A DNA stretch of 64,000 nucleotides from Micromonospora coerulea (GCF_016598485.1 NZ_JAEMUW010000013.1:124001-188000); one strand, 5' to 3'; shown: positions 42,540 to 51,743, numbered from the stretch's first letter. The notes: generated by a model not told the origin, from the letters alone. Numbers and translations: made by a program.

Positions 42540-43481
42540 ATGGCCCCACCGCCCGCTGCCGCAGCGGTTGAACAGCACACCGCATCCGCCAGTGTGGATT
42601 TCATCCATATGCCACACACACGCGCAACGCGCGTCGAGAACCTCACCCAGATCCTCATCATGCTCACGATCGGCGGTGCGGCGGGGGCGGCGAGCTTCAC
42701 CCACGTCCACAACGTCGCCGCAGCTCATGGGCAGGACGGCTGGATCGCATGGGCCGATGCCATCGTTCTCGAGCTCATGTCCATCGCCGCTGGGTTGGAA
42801 CTGCGTCACCGCAAACGCCAGCACCACCCGACGAGGTTCCCTGGCACCGTATTGATGTGCGCGGTCACCCTGTCCATCGCCGCGCAGGTGGTGGAGGCGC
42901 AGCAGTCCGTCATCGGATGGATCGCCGCCGCCCTGCCCGCACTCGGTTTCCTCGTCATGACCAAGATCGCCCTCAACAGGGCAGCCCCCGCCCGTGGCGT
43001 CCCGACCGTCCCCGTCCCCGCCGCCGTCCCCGTCCCCGCCGCGGTTGCCGTCCCCGACACCGTCCCCGTCCCCGCGGCCGGCGGGGGCAGGGATCCCGGT
43101 GCTGCCGGACGGGCCACCAGCTCAGGACGCAGCAGCAACGGTCGCTGCCAGCCCAACGGGGACGATCATGGAACGGCCGGCGCACCGTCCATCAGGCGTG
43201 GCACCGGGAGTCGCAGTGTCGCGTCACGCTCGCCGGCCGGGCAGACGTCCCAGGACATCCACGAGCTCCTGCCGGTCGCCCGTGCCGCCCGCGACGCGCT
43301 CGCCGAACAGGGGTTGCCGTTGACCCGTGACACCCTGGCCGAGCAGTTGCGTCGCGACGGGCACGCCGTGCGTAACGCGCGAGTCTCGGCATTGCTGGCA
43401 ATTCTGCGGCACGATCCCGCAGCACCAACCTCCGCGGCAATGTCAGCCACCACCCCGACCTCCAGCTCACCGAACGGATGA
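42540..43481 (+). CDS. DUF2637 (SpdB/transfer-type) membrane protein
   Basis: 313 residues from ATG 42540 (GAGGAG upstream). The N-terminal half has three to four TM helices of the DUF2637 kind (LTQILIMLTIGGAAGAASFT; AWADAIVLELMSIAAGLELR HRKRQ; VLMCAVTLSIAAQVVEAQQS; GWIAAALPALGFLVMTKIAL). A Pro-Val repeat segment (VPAAVPVPAAVAVPDTVPVP) and a Ser/Gly/Arg linker follow, then a C-terminal winged-helix-like end (LPLTRDTLAEQLRRDGHAVR NARVSALLAILR). DUF2637 proteins are typical of actinomycete integrative and conjugative elements; no integrase, Rep or FtsK-like transfer gene is nearby, so this one is probably stranded. Confidence 0.8.
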   Translation: MAPPPAAAAVEQHTASASVDFIHMPHTRATRVENLTQILIMLTIGGAAGAASFTHVHNVAAAHGQDGWIAWADAIVLELMSIAAGLELRHRKRQHHPTRFPGTVLMCAVTLSIAAQVVEAQQSVIGWIAAALPALGFLVMTKIALNRAAPARGVPTVPVPAAVPVPAAVAVPDTVPVPAAGGGRDPGAAGRATSSGRSSNGRCQPNGDDHGTAGAPSIRRGTGSRSVASRSPAGQTSQDIHELLPVARAARDALAEQGLPLTRDTLAEQLRRDGHAVRNARVSALLAILRHDPAAPTSAAMSATTPTSSSPNG

Positions 43482-43609
43482 GCACCTAGTCCCACCCCGA
43501 GCGGTCTCGGGGTTGCCGGCTCCGGGACCGCTCGAGGAAAGACCCGGATGCTCGCGCCGTACCCCACTGCCAGGCTGGCCCAATGACAACCACCTGTTCC
43601 CGTGGGACC

Positions 43610-44152
43610 GTGACGACCCCACGTTCCTGGTTGCGGCCAGCAGCGTTGGCCGCGCCGGTGCTGCTGTTCGGCTACGGCATCCTCCGCCTGCTGGACGGCC
43701 GGGACGGGTACCGCGACAAGTCGGGGTGGCCCTGGCGGGTCGGGCACATCCTGTTCCTGCTCGGCATCGTCCTGTTCGCCGTGCTGATGGTCGAGCTGCG
43801 CCGCCTGCTGCTCGCCACGTCGCCCCGCCTGCGGGTGCTCACCGACGTGGCGACCGTGGCCGGGCTGGTCGGCGCGGCCGCCTTCGTCTGGGTCATCCTC
43901 GGCGACATCTTCCCCGGCTTCGCGGACGCGGTGCCGCCGCCGGACCCGGTGCTGGCCGGCGGGCCGGCGCTGTTCCAGTTGGGCCTGCTCACGCTGCTGG
44001 TGCGGGCGGTCGCCGTCCGGCTGCTGCCGGCGTGGGGGCCGGTACTGGTGCTGGTCGGCTTCGTCGCGATCGCGGTCGACCTCGATCTGTTGCCGCTCGG
44101 CGCCGCGCTGGTCTTCGCCGGACTGCTGCCAATCCGGCGGTCCGTGGGCTGA
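43610..44152 (+). CDS. Small integral membrane protein, unknown function
   Basis: About 180 residues from GTG 43610; ATG 43583 would add nine. Five TM segments are visible (LAAPVLLFGYGILRLLDG; GHILFLLGIVLFAVLMVELR; VATVAGLVGAAAFVWVILGD; LFQLGLLTLLVRAVAVRLLP; GPVLVLVGFVAIAVDLDLLP). No known motif. It converges on six-Cys family member C. Confidence 0.72.
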   Translation: MTTPRSWLRPAALAAPVLLFGYGILRLLDGRDGYRDKSGWPWRVGHILFLLGIVLFAVLMVELRRLLLATSPRLRVLTDVATVAGLVGAAAFVWVILGDIFPGFADAVPPPDPVLAGGPALFQLGLLTLLVRAVAVRLLPAWGPVLVLVGFVAIAVDLDLLPLGAALVFAGLLPIRRSVG

Positions 44153-44189
44153 GTCCGAGGGGGCCAGCCACCCGTCCCGGGCGGACCGG

Positions 44190-45512
44190 TCAGCCGTAGA
44201 GCGGGCGCCTGGTGCCGCCGTGGTCGGCGCAGGGCCCGCGCGCCACGCCCGTCATGCTGACCAGGCCGTCGTTGCACTGCACCACGTACCCGTTGCCGTC
44301 CCAGAAGGTGGCGACGCAGTCGAAGTAGCTGCAGACGTCCGCGGCGGGGTCTTCGACGTAGGAGCCGCCGCAGTAGTTGTAGCCGTACGGGTTTTCCGGC
44401 GCGCCGCACCGGCCGGTCGCGGTCGGGCTCGGCGAGCCGCTAGTCGGGCCCGGGCGGGCGCTGGTGCGGCCGGGCGTCGGTCGTACCGAGGACGTGGTGG
44501 GGGGCCCTCCCCTGGGCGGGCTCGACGTTCCGGTCGTGGCCGGCGCGGCGGTGGGTGCCGCCGCGGCCGTACCGGGCTGGGGGCTGCCGGACGCGGCGGC
44601 GTCGGTCGGCCCGGTGCCGGTCGGGGGAGCCACGGAGCCGACCGGCGCACCGATGGCGGTGCTCGCCGTCGGCTCCACCGGTCCGGTCGGGTCCGCGCCG
44701 GGTTCGCCGTCCAGCCCCATCCCGACCACCGGCCGGTCCAACGCGGACCAGCGGACCGTGCCGGCGACCGCCGCCAGCGCCACCAGCACCGCCACGGCGG
44801 CGACCAGCGCCGGGCGGGCTAGGCGGGCGGCCGCCGGGGCGTCGGCGGGGGTGGCCGGCCCGGGCGTCGCCGGGCGGGTACGCCAGTGCGTCACCACCGC
44901 CTCGTCCAGCCGGTCCAGCAGGGCGTCCCGCTCCCCGGCCGCGTCGGCGTACGCCATGGTGAGGCGCAGCCGGAAGTCGGCGGCGGCGCCGGCCGGCACG
45001 CGTACTCCTCCGATCCGGCCCCGGTCGTCCGTGTGCAGCAGGGTGAACGGCTCGTCCGGATCGTGTGCCACCCCGGTGAGCCGCGGGTACGGCCACTCCC
45101 GGGTCCCACGGCGTCCGACGAGGATCAGCCTCCGGTCGGTCACCACCGCCACGCCGGCGTCGACCACGGTGACGCCCTTGGGCAGCCGGGACGACCCGCC
45201 CCGGTCCTCCACCGGGACGACGGTCAGTTCGGGCGCGGGCAGCCCGGCGGTGTGCCGGGCCGCCACCTCGACGAGTTCCGCGACGGGTTGCACGGTGGCC
45301 ACGACCTCGTCGGGGTCCAGGGTCACCGGCAGGCCCGCCGGCGTCTCCAGCGGCTCCTGGGGATCCTCGGCCTGGGCGCAGATCCGCCGCAGCTCGTCGT
45401 CGCGTCGTCGCCACGTCTCCACGTCGGCCTCGTACGCGGCGCGCCGCCGCTCGTTTTCCCGCCTGGCCCAGCGGGCCCGCCAGCCCGTAGCCGTGTCGTC
45501 CGTCGCCGCCAC
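44190..45512 (-). CDS. Single-pass protein with PH-like core and six-Cys ectodomain (family member C)
   Basis: 440 residues from GTG 45512, chosen because AGGAG lies 7 bases upstream and the start lines up with the other members; ATG 45527 is the alternative. N-terminus WRARWARRENERRRAAYEAD, PH-like region with VVTDRRLILVGRRGTREWPY and FRLRLTMAYADAAGERDALL, a TM helix near residue 240 (LVAAVAVLVALAAVAGTV), a Pro/Thr/Gly linker, and a C-terminal CGAPENPYGYNYCGG, DVCSYFDC, VQCNDG, GPCADH. Function unknown. Divergent from a VOC gene. Confidence 0.82.
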   Translation of the reverse strand: MAATDDTATGWRARWARRENERRRAAYEADVETWRRRDDELRRICAQAEDPQEPLETPAGLPVTLDPDEVVATVQPVAELVEVAARHTAGLPAPELTVVPVEDRGGSSRLPKGVTVVDAGVAVVTDRRLILVGRRGTREWPYPRLTGVAHDPDEPFTLLHTDDRGRIGGVRVPAGAAADFRLRLTMAYADAAGERDALLDRLDEAVVTHWRTRPATPGPATPADAPAAARLARPALVAAVAVLVALAAVAGTVRWSALDRPVVGMGLDGEPGADPTGPVEPTASTAIGAPVGSVAPPTGTGPTDAAASGSPQPGTAAAAPTAAPATTGTSSPPRGGPPTTSSVRPTPGRTSARPGPTSGSPSPTATGRCGAPENPYGYNYCGGSYVEDPAADVCSYFDCVATFWDGNGYVVQCNDGLVSMTGVARGPCADHGGTRRPLYG

Positions 45513-45699
45513 CGGGTCGCTCCTCATCGCGAAGGGTTTCCGCGTCCACCGGGTACAACCGCGCGGGCCGGCGCAGGACACGTCGGCACCGGGGACCGGT
45601 TCGGTGGATTCATGAGGGTCGAACGGAGGAGGGTGGGCGGCCGGACGCGGGTGGCGCGGCGGCCGGCGCCGGCCGGGGACGGGCCGATACCGTCCCCCC

Positions 45700-46131
45700 A
45701 TGGAGCAACGCATCAGCCTGGTCACCCTCGGCGTGACCGACCTGTCCCGGTCGCGCGCCTTCTACGAGCGGCTCGGCTGGCGGGGTCAGGAGGTCGAGCA
45801 GACCGTATTCTTCCAGGCCGGTGGCCTCGCCGTGGTGCTGTGGGGGCGGGACAAGCTGGCCGACGACGCCGACCTGGCCGACCGCGGCACCGACGGTTTC
45901 GGCGGGCTGAGCCTGGCGCAGAACGTGCGCAGCCGCGCGGAGGTCGACGAGGTCCTGCGGCAGGCGGCGGAGGCCGGGGCGAGGGTGACCCGACCGGCCC
46001 GGGAGACCTTCTACGGCGGGTACGCGGGCTACTTCACCGACCCGGACGGCCACCTGTGGGAGATCGCCTGGAACCCCGGCTTCGCGCTCGCCGAGGACGG
46101 CACGCTCACCGTCCCCGACCTCCGCGGTTGA
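45700..46131 (+). CDS. VOC (glyoxalase/bleomycin resistance) family protein
   Basis: 143 residues from ATG 45700. Two beta-alpha-beta-beta-beta repeats are visible: ISLVTLGVTDLSRSRAFYER LGW and, near the end, GYFTDPDGHLWEIAWNPGF, the standard VOC ending with a metal-ligand Glu. Substrate unknown. It lies between two members of the six-Cys family that point away and toward it. Confidence 0.9.
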   Translation: MEQRISLVTLGVTDLSRSRAFYERLGWRGQEVEQTVFFQAGGLAVVLWGRDKLADDADLADRGTDGFGGLSLAQNVRSRAEVDEVLRQAAEAGARVTRPARETFYGGYAGYFTDPDGHLWEIAWNPGFALAEDGTLTVPDLRG

Positions 46132-46135
46132 CCGG

Positions 46136-47308
46136 TCAGGTCCAGACGGTGCGGCGCACGCCGGCATGGCCGGCGCAGGCCTCCGGCTGCCCGCCGGTCC
46201 AGCTGATCATCCCGTCCCGGCACTGCACCAGGTAGCCGCGCCCGGCCCAGAAGCCGGGGGCGCAGTCGAAGTAGTCGCAGATCCGCCCGGCGGGCCGGCG
46301 GATCCGGTAGCCGCCGCAGAAGTCGTACCCGAAGGGGTTCGCCGGGGCGCCGCAGCGCCGCTCGCCGGCGGGTTGCGGCGGGGTGCTCCGGGACCGCGTG
46401 GGCGTCGGCCCGGCGGTGGTCCGCTGGCCGGGTTTCGGCGTGCCCGGGGCGTCGATCCGCACCGCCGGGGCGACCGGTCGGGGCGTGGGCGTCCCGGTGG
46501 CCGCCGGGGTGGCGGCGGAGGCGACGTCCGAGCCGGGCCGAACCGGCGGGTCGGACTCGAAGAGCATCGCCGGCACCACCAGCGCGAGGGCCGTGGCCAC
46601 CGCGACGGTACGCCGGCCACCCGGCACCCGGGCCGAGTACCGGGCCTGCGCCGGGGTGACGATGCCCGGCCGGAACGGCTGCATCTGCGCGTGTTCGGCG
46701 ATCAGCTCGTCGAGCTGGGCGACCACGGCGGCACGCTGCTCGATGGCGTCGGCGAAGGCCATGGTGAGCTTGAACCGGAAGTCGGCGACCGCGCCGGTGG
46801 GCAGCAGCAGCCCGGAGGTGCGCCGCCGGTCCAGCACCTGGATCAGCGTGACCGGGGCCGCCGGGTCGTGCGCCAGTCCGGTCATCCGCCCGTACGCCCA
46901 GTCGCGCCGGCCGCGTCCGCCGAGCAGCACCAGCCGCCGGTTGGTGAGCACGGCGAGCCCGGCGTCGGTGACCTTGAGGCCCTCCGGGCGGCGCGGCCGC
47001 AGCACCGGCGGGTCCGGGTCGACGGTCAGCTCGGGGGCCGGCAGCACGCCGGTGTGCCGCACCTCGACCAGTTGCGCGGCCGGCAGGGCCCAGAAGACGA
47101 CCTCGCCGGGGGACAGTTCCAGCGGCAGGCCGGCACCCGCCTCGGCAGTGCCCTGGAAGGAGCCGGCGAGCGTCCGTAGCCGGCGCAGCTCCTCGTCGCG
47201 CCGGCACCACGCCTCGTCGGCGTCGCGGAAGGCCCGCTGCCGCCGTTCGTTCTGCCGGTGTGCCCACCGGTAACGCCATGTGGAACCCGTCGAATCAGTC
47301 TTCGCCAC
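46136..47308 (-). CDS. Single-pass protein with PH-like core and six-Cys ectodomain (family member D)
   Basis: 390 residues from GTG 47308 with GGAGGAG upstream. The frame stays open for another 1.8 kb, but that stretch is the shadow of the gluconokinase gene. It is the most diverged member: WRYRWAHRQNERRQRAFRDA, VLTNRRLVLLGGRGRRDWAY, FRFKLTMAFADAIEQRAAVV, a TM helix near residue 240, a shorter Thr/Pro linker and a C-terminus CGAPANPFGYDFCGG, RICDYFDC, VQCRDG, EACAGH. All six cysteines are kept, which supports a disulfide-bonded ectodomain. Confidence 0.82.
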   Translation of the reverse strand: MAKTDSTGSTWRYRWAHRQNERRQRAFRDADEAWCRRDEELRRLRTLAGSFQGTAEAGAGLPLELSPGEVVFWALPAAQLVEVRHTGVLPAPELTVDPDPPVLRPRRPEGLKVTDAGLAVLTNRRLVLLGGRGRRDWAYGRMTGLAHDPAAPVTLIQVLDRRRTSGLLLPTGAVADFRFKLTMAFADAIEQRAAVVAQLDELIAEHAQMQPFRPGIVTPAQARYSARVPGGRRTVAVATALALVVPAMLFESDPPVRPGSDVASAATPAATGTPTPRPVAPAVRIDAPGTPKPGQRTTAGPTPTRSRSTPPQPAGERRCGAPANPFGYDFCGGYRIRRPAGRICDYFDCAPGFWAGRGYLVQCRDGMISWTGGQPEACAGHAGVRRTVWT

Positions 47309-47566
47309 GCCGACTCCTCCGCCGCGCGAGCCCACCGGGGTGTCATGCACATCAACTGCGCCGGAAGACCGACAAGACACGCGAAAGTCATTAATATGAC
47401 CGATCGGCTGATTGACCCGCACGATAGTGCGAATCCGCTGCGTCGATTGCGACCGGGCCGGATCATCCCGCTCGGCCGGCTTCGCCATGCGGGGGGGTCG
47501 CGGCGTCGGTAACGTCAGCCGCAGCCGGGGTGCGCGCCGTGGCCCTGGGGGGCGAGGAGGTGGACC

Positions 47567-49114
47567 GTGGGCGACCCGACCTCCACCGTCGTGGTCGGCG
47601 TGGACATCGGCACCACCAGCACCAAGGCCGTGGCGTACGACACCGACGGCCGGCAGCTCGCCGCGCACTCGGTCGGCTACCCCCTCGACGAACCGCATCC
47701 CGGCTACGCCGAGCAGGATCCCGCGCTGATCCTCGACGCCGTGGTGGACTCGGTCCGGGCCGTGGTCGCCGAGCTGGCCGAGCCGATCGCCGGCCTGTCG
47801 TTCAGCACCGCGATGCACAGCCTGATCGGTCTCGACGCCTACGGCACGCCGCTCACCCCGTCGGTCACCTGGGCCGACTCGCGGGCCAGCGCGCAGGCCG
47901 AGCGGCTGCGCGCCGCGCCGTCCGGGCTGGCCCTGCACCGCCGCACCGGCACGCCGGTGCACCCGATGGCGCCGCTGCCCAAGCTCGTCTGGTACGCCGA
48001 GCAGGAGCCGAAGCTCTTCGAGCGGGTCGCGCACTGGGTGGGCATCAAGGACTACGTGCTGCTGCGGCTGACCGAGGCGCTGGTCATCGACCACTCGGTG
48101 GCCTCGGCCAGCGGCCTGCTGGACATCCACCAGCTGGCCTGGGATCCGGAGGCGCTCGGCATCGCCGGGATCACCGAGGAGCAGCTGCCGCAGCTGGTGC
48201 CCACCACCACCGTGCTGCCGGGCCTGACCGCCGAGGCGGCCGCGGCGACCGGCCTGCCCGCGGCCACCCCCATCGTGGTCGGCGCCGGGGACGGCCCGCT
48301 GGCCAACCTCGGCCTCGGCGCGGTCAAGCCCGGCGTGGTGGCCTGCTCGATCGGCACCTCCGGCGCGATGCGGGTGGCCGTCGAGCGGCCCGCCGTCGAC
48401 CCGCTCGGCGGCGTGTTCTGCTACGCGCTCACCACGGACCGCTGGGTGGTCGGCGGCGCGATCAACAACGGCGGCATCGTGCTCCAGTGGGCCGGCGACG
48501 CGCTCGCCCCCGAGCTGGGCGAGCACGCCGAGGTGGAACTGCTCGACCTGGCCGCCCAGGCGCCGGTCGGCTCCGGCGGGCTGATCATGCTGCCGTACCT
48601 GCTCAGCGAGCGGGCGCCGCACTGGAGCGCACTGCCCCGCGGGGCGTACGTCGGACTGACCCACGGCCACCGGCGTGAGCACCTGGTCCGGGCCGCGCTG
48701 GAGGGGGTCTGCCAGCAGCTCGCCCTGGTGCTGTCGTCGGTGCGGGCGGCCGGCAACGAGGTGCGCGAAATCCGGGCCAGCGGCGGCTTCGCCCGCAGCC
48801 CGCTGTGGCGGCAGATGCTCGCCGACGCGCTCGGACTGCCGGTGCGCTTCCCCGCCGGGCACGAGGGGTCGAGCTTCGGCGCCGCGCTGCTCGGCATGCA
48901 GGCCCTCGGCCTGATCGGCTCGATCGAGGTCGCCGCCGACCTGGTCCGGATCGACGAGACGGTACACCCCGACCCGGGGTCGGCGGCCACGTACGCGGCC
49001 CTGCTGCCGCTCTTCTCCGAGCTGTACGACGCGCTCGTTCCGACGTTCGCGTCGCTGCGACGGCTGGCACCGAGCCTGCCGCCGGAGCCACCACCCACCG
49101 CCCCTCCCATGTGA
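47567..49114 (+). CDS. gntK: Gluconokinase, FGGY family
   Basis: 515 residues from GTG 47567, with GAGGAGG seven bases before. N-terminal phosphate motif VVGVDIGTTSTKAVAYD, substrate region FSTAMHSLIGLD and VTWADSRA, second ATP motif VACSIGTSGAMR, and C-terminal adenosine motif IRASGGFARSPLWRQMLADA. MHSL and TWAD are features of FGGY gluconokinases. It phosphorylates gluconate to 6-phosphogluconate for the pentose phosphate pathway. The permease gene follows after 36 bp in the same operon. No GntR regulator is adjacent. Confidence 0.9.
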   Translation: MGDPTSTVVVGVDIGTTSTKAVAYDTDGRQLAAHSVGYPLDEPHPGYAEQDPALILDAVVDSVRAVVAELAEPIAGLSFSTAMHSLIGLDAYGTPLTPSVTWADSRASAQAERLRAAPSGLALHRRTGTPVHPMAPLPKLVWYAEQEPKLFERVAHWVGIKDYVLLRLTEALVIDHSVASASGLLDIHQLAWDPEALGIAGITEEQLPQLVPTTTVLPGLTAEAAAATGLPAATPIVVGAGDGPLANLGLGAVKPGVVACSIGTSGAMRVAVERPAVDPLGGVFCYALTTDRWVVGGAINNGGIVLQWAGDALAPELGEHAEVELLDLAAQAPVGSGGLIMLPYLLSERAPHWSALPRGAYVGLTHGHRREHLVRAALEGVCQQLALVLSSVRAAGNEVREIRASGGFARSPLWRQMLADALGLPVRFPAGHEGSSFGAALLGMQALGLIGSIEVAADLVRIDETVHPDPGSAATYAALLPLFSELYDALVPTFASLRRLAPSLPPEPPPTAPPM

Positions 49115-49150
49115 TCGCCCGTCCCGAGGCACGGACGACTACCGAAGGTC

Positions 49151-50683
49151 GTGATAACCGTGGTCACAGTGCTCGCCGCGCCGGCGCAACCACTCACCAA
49201 CGCCGGAAACACGCAACTGATCATCGCGGCCCTGCTGGGCATCGCCGCGGTGGTGCTGCTCATCGCCTGGGGCAAGGTCCACCCGTTCCTGTCCCTGATC
49301 CTCGGCGCGGCCGTGCTCGGCGTGGTCGCCGGCGTGACGCCCGACAAGATCGTCACCTCGTTCAGCGGCGGGGTCGGCTCCACCGTCGGCGGCGTCGGGC
49401 TGCTCATCGCGCTCGGCGCGATGATCGGCGGCCTGCTCGCCGAGTCCGGCGGCGCGGACAGCATCGTCGAGCGGGTGGTCAGCCGGGTCTCGGGCGGGGC
49501 GCTGCCCTGGGCGATGGCCGGGGTGGCCGCGCTGATCGGGCTGCCGCTCTTCTTCGAGGTCGGCGTGGTGCTCCTGGTGCCGATCGTGCTGCTGGTGTCC
49601 CGCCGGGTCGACGTACCGCTGATGAAGATCGGCATCCCGGCGCTGGCCGGCCTGTCCGTGCTGCACGGCCTGGTGCCGCCGCACCCCGGCCCGCTCGTCG
49701 CGATCGACGCCCTCGGCGCCAACCTCGGTCAGACCCTCGCGCTGGGCCTCCTGGTCGCCATTCCGACGGTCATCGTCGCCGGCCCGGTCTTCGGCAACTT
49801 CATCGCCCGCTACGTGCCCGCCACCGCGCCGGAGGCGCTGCTGCCCACCCGGCGACCGCTGGCGGTCGCCGGCAGGCGGGGGCCCTCGGCCACCGGCCGC
49901 GGCCCGGTCGACGCCGACGGGGACCTGGTCACCGAGGACGACCTGGTCAACCCCGGCCGGGGCCGCCCCGGCGAGCCGATCGACGAGGCCGCCACCGAGG
50001 CGGTACGGGCGCGCCGCGCGCCCGCCCTGTGGGCCGCGGTCATCACCGTCCTGCTGCCGGTGGTGCTGATGCTCCTGCGCGCGATCGGCGAGCTGACCCT
50101 GGAGAAGGACACCGGGGGGCGCAAGGCGCTGGACATCGTCGGCACCCCGATCGTCGCCCTGCTGGCCGGCGTCATCTTCGCGATGATCTTCCTCGGCTAC
50201 CGGACCGGTTTCAGCCGTAGCCAGGTCTCCGGTTTTCTCGGCGGCTCGCTGCCGCCGATCGCCGGCATCCTGCTGATCGTCGCGGCCGGCGGCGGCTTCA
50301 AGCAGGTGCTGGTGGACGCCGGCGTGGGCAACCTGGTCGCCGACGCCGCGAAGGACGCCAACCTCTCCCCGCTGCTGCTGGGCTGGCTGGTCGCCGTCGG
50401 CATCCGGGTGGCGACCGGCTCGGCCACCGTCGCCACCATCACCGCGGCAGGCATCGTCGCGCCGCTGGCCGCCACCCTCCAGGGGCCGGAGGTGGCGCTG
50501 CTGGCCCTCGCGATCGGCTGCGGGTCGCTGTTCTTCTCGCACGTCAACGACGCCGGCTTCTGGCTGGTGAAGGAGTACTTCGGGCTGACCGTCGGGCAGA
50601 CCATCAAGAGCTGGTCGGTGATGGAGACGATCATCTCGGTGGTCGGTTTCGTCGGCGTCCTGCTGCTCGACCTGATCCTGTGA
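49151..50683 (+). CDS. gntP: Gluconate:H+ symporter, GntP family
   Basis: 510 residues, about 12 to 14 TM segments. GntP landmarks are visible: LILGAAVLGVVAGVTPDKIV, GLPLFFEVGVVLLVPIVLLV, HGLVPPHPGPLVAIDALGAN, RVATGSATVATITAAGIVAP and FSHVNDAGFWLVKEYFGLTV. It imports gluconate or a related sugar acid for the kinase encoded just upstream. A hydrophilic insertion rich in Arg/Gly/Asp (about residues 235-285, between TM segments) is longer than in enterobacterial GntP. Confidence 0.92.
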   Translation: MITVVTVLAAPAQPLTNAGNTQLIIAALLGIAAVVLLIAWGKVHPFLSLILGAAVLGVVAGVTPDKIVTSFSGGVGSTVGGVGLLIALGAMIGGLLAESGGADSIVERVVSRVSGGALPWAMAGVAALIGLPLFFEVGVVLLVPIVLLVSRRVDVPLMKIGIPALAGLSVLHGLVPPHPGPLVAIDALGANLGQTLALGLLVAIPTVIVAGPVFGNFIARYVPATAPEALLPTRRPLAVAGRRGPSATGRGPVDADGDLVTEDDLVNPGRGRPGEPIDEAATEAVRARRAPALWAAVITVLLPVVLMLLRAIGELTLEKDTGGRKALDIVGTPIVALLAGVIFAMIFLGYRTGFSRSQVSGFLGGSLPPIAGILLIVAAGGGFKQVLVDAGVGNLVADAAKDANLSPLLLGWLVAVGIRVATGSATVATITAAGIVAPLAATLQGPEVALLALAIGCGSLFFSHVNDAGFWLVKEYFGLTVGQTIKSWSVMETIISVVGFVGVLLLDLIL

Positions 50684-50760
50684 CGCCCTGGGCTGGGCGG
50701 CACCTGCGCAGCGGAGCCCACGGCTGTCTCTGGGGTAGCTGCCATTTCCTCCCGCGGTCG

Positions 50761-50840
50761 CTTTGGAGCTGATGTCGTCAGCGAATCACCCGGCGCGGGC
50801 GACACCCGAGCTTGATGTCGTAAACGATTCAGCTCCAAAG
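50761..50840. repeat. Inverted/direct repeat element between gntP and the MerR gene
   Basis: The ends form a perfect 12-bp inverted repeat (CTTTGGAGCTGA at 50761-50772, TCAGCTCCAAAG at 50829-50840). Inside, GATGTCGTCAGCGAATC and GATGTCGTAAACGATTC form an imperfect direct repeat. The layout resembles a small dispersed palindromic element rather than a plain terminator, although it also lies where the gntKP transcript should end. Confidence 0.7.
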
Positions 50841-50953
50841 GGAACCGACAGCAACGTCCCGCCCGACGGGGGCACGCCCGGCGTGCCCCCGTCGGCCGGA
50901 CGCGCTCCGCTGAGGCGACGGCATCTCCGGCCCCCGAGGCGCCGGAGATGCGG

Positions 50954-51712
50954 TCAGGCCCGGCTGATCGCGTTGGCGTGGATGGCCTCGCTCAGGTACG
51001 CCGCCATCCCCGGCCGGATCTTCTCGTAGTACGCGGTGAACCGGGGATCCGCCACGTACATGTCGGCCAGACCGGTCTGCATCTCGTACGAGCACTCGTA
51101 GAACCAGCGGCTGATCAGCTGCCGGTGCTCCTCGGCCAGCTCCATCGCCGCCGGGCCGTCGGCCGGCACGCCCGCCTCCATGACGGCGGCGAGGCGCCGC
51201 CCCCAGTCCTCGTTCTCGGCCTTGTGCCGCAGCCAGTCCTCCTTCGAGTACCGGGCGGTGCGCCGGGCCGACTCCCGGTACGCGTCGGTGTCGCCCCAGC
51301 GCTCCTCGGCCTCCTCGGCGTGCGCGTCCGGGTCGAAGTCGCCGAAGACCTCGAACCGCTCCTCGGGCGTCAGTCGAATGTTCACCTTGCTCGCCTCCAT
51401 CGCGAACTCGATCGCCGTGACCATCTCCTGGAGGCGCTTGATCCGTACGGTCAGCAGCTCGTGCTGCCGGCGCAGGTGCGCCGCCGGATCCACCTCGGGG
51501 TCGTCGAGGATCGCGGCGATCTCCTCCAGCGGGAACCCCAGCTCCCGGTAGTAGCGGATGAGCTGCAACCGCTCCGAGTCCGCGTCGTCGTAGCGGCGGT
51601 AGCCGGCCGGGCTGCGCCCGCCCGGCGAGAGCAGGCCGATCTCGTCGTAGTGGTGCAGCGTCCGCACCGTCACCCCGGCCAACTTCGCCACCTGACCCAC
51701 CGTGTACGCCAT
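50954..51712 (-). CDS. MerR-family regulator with TipAS drug-binding domain
   Basis: 252 residues from ATG 51712 (AGGGAGGGAACC upstream). The MerR HTH is N-terminal: YTVGQVAKLAGVTVRTLHHY DEIGLL and ELGFPLEEIAAIL, followed by a dimerisation helix. The C-terminal TipAS part (ERFEVFGDFDPDAHAEEAEE; YRESARRTARYSKEDW; YECSYEMQTGLADMYVADPR) binds thiopeptide-like and other drugs in TipA. CSYEMQ stands where TipA has its drug-binding Cys region. It probably activates its own promoter; a matching operator lies upstream. Confidence 0.93.
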   Translation of the reverse strand: MAYTVGQVAKLAGVTVRTLHHYDEIGLLSPGGRSPAGYRRYDDADSERLQLIRYYRELGFPLEEIAAILDDPEVDPAAHLRRQHELLTVRIKRLQEMVTAIEFAMEASKVNIRLTPEERFEVFGDFDPDAHAEEAEERWGDTDAYRESARRTARYSKEDWLRHKAENEDWGRRLAAVMEAGVPADGPAAMELAEEHRQLISRWFYECSYEMQTGLADMYVADPRFTAYYEKIRPGMAAYLSEAIHANAISRA

Positions 51713-51743
51713 GGTTCCCTCCCTTCCGCGACCAAGGCTCCCG

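Noticed and set aside
43005..43085. Short tandem repeat of CCCCGTCCCCGCCG type
   Set aside because: It encodes the Pro-Val-Ala linker inside the DUF2637 protein; not a CRISPR or regulatory array.
47309..49132. Upstream extension of the six-Cys member D frame
   Set aside because: It lies antisense to gntK with shadow composition, and a strong SD and GTG at 47308 mark the real start.
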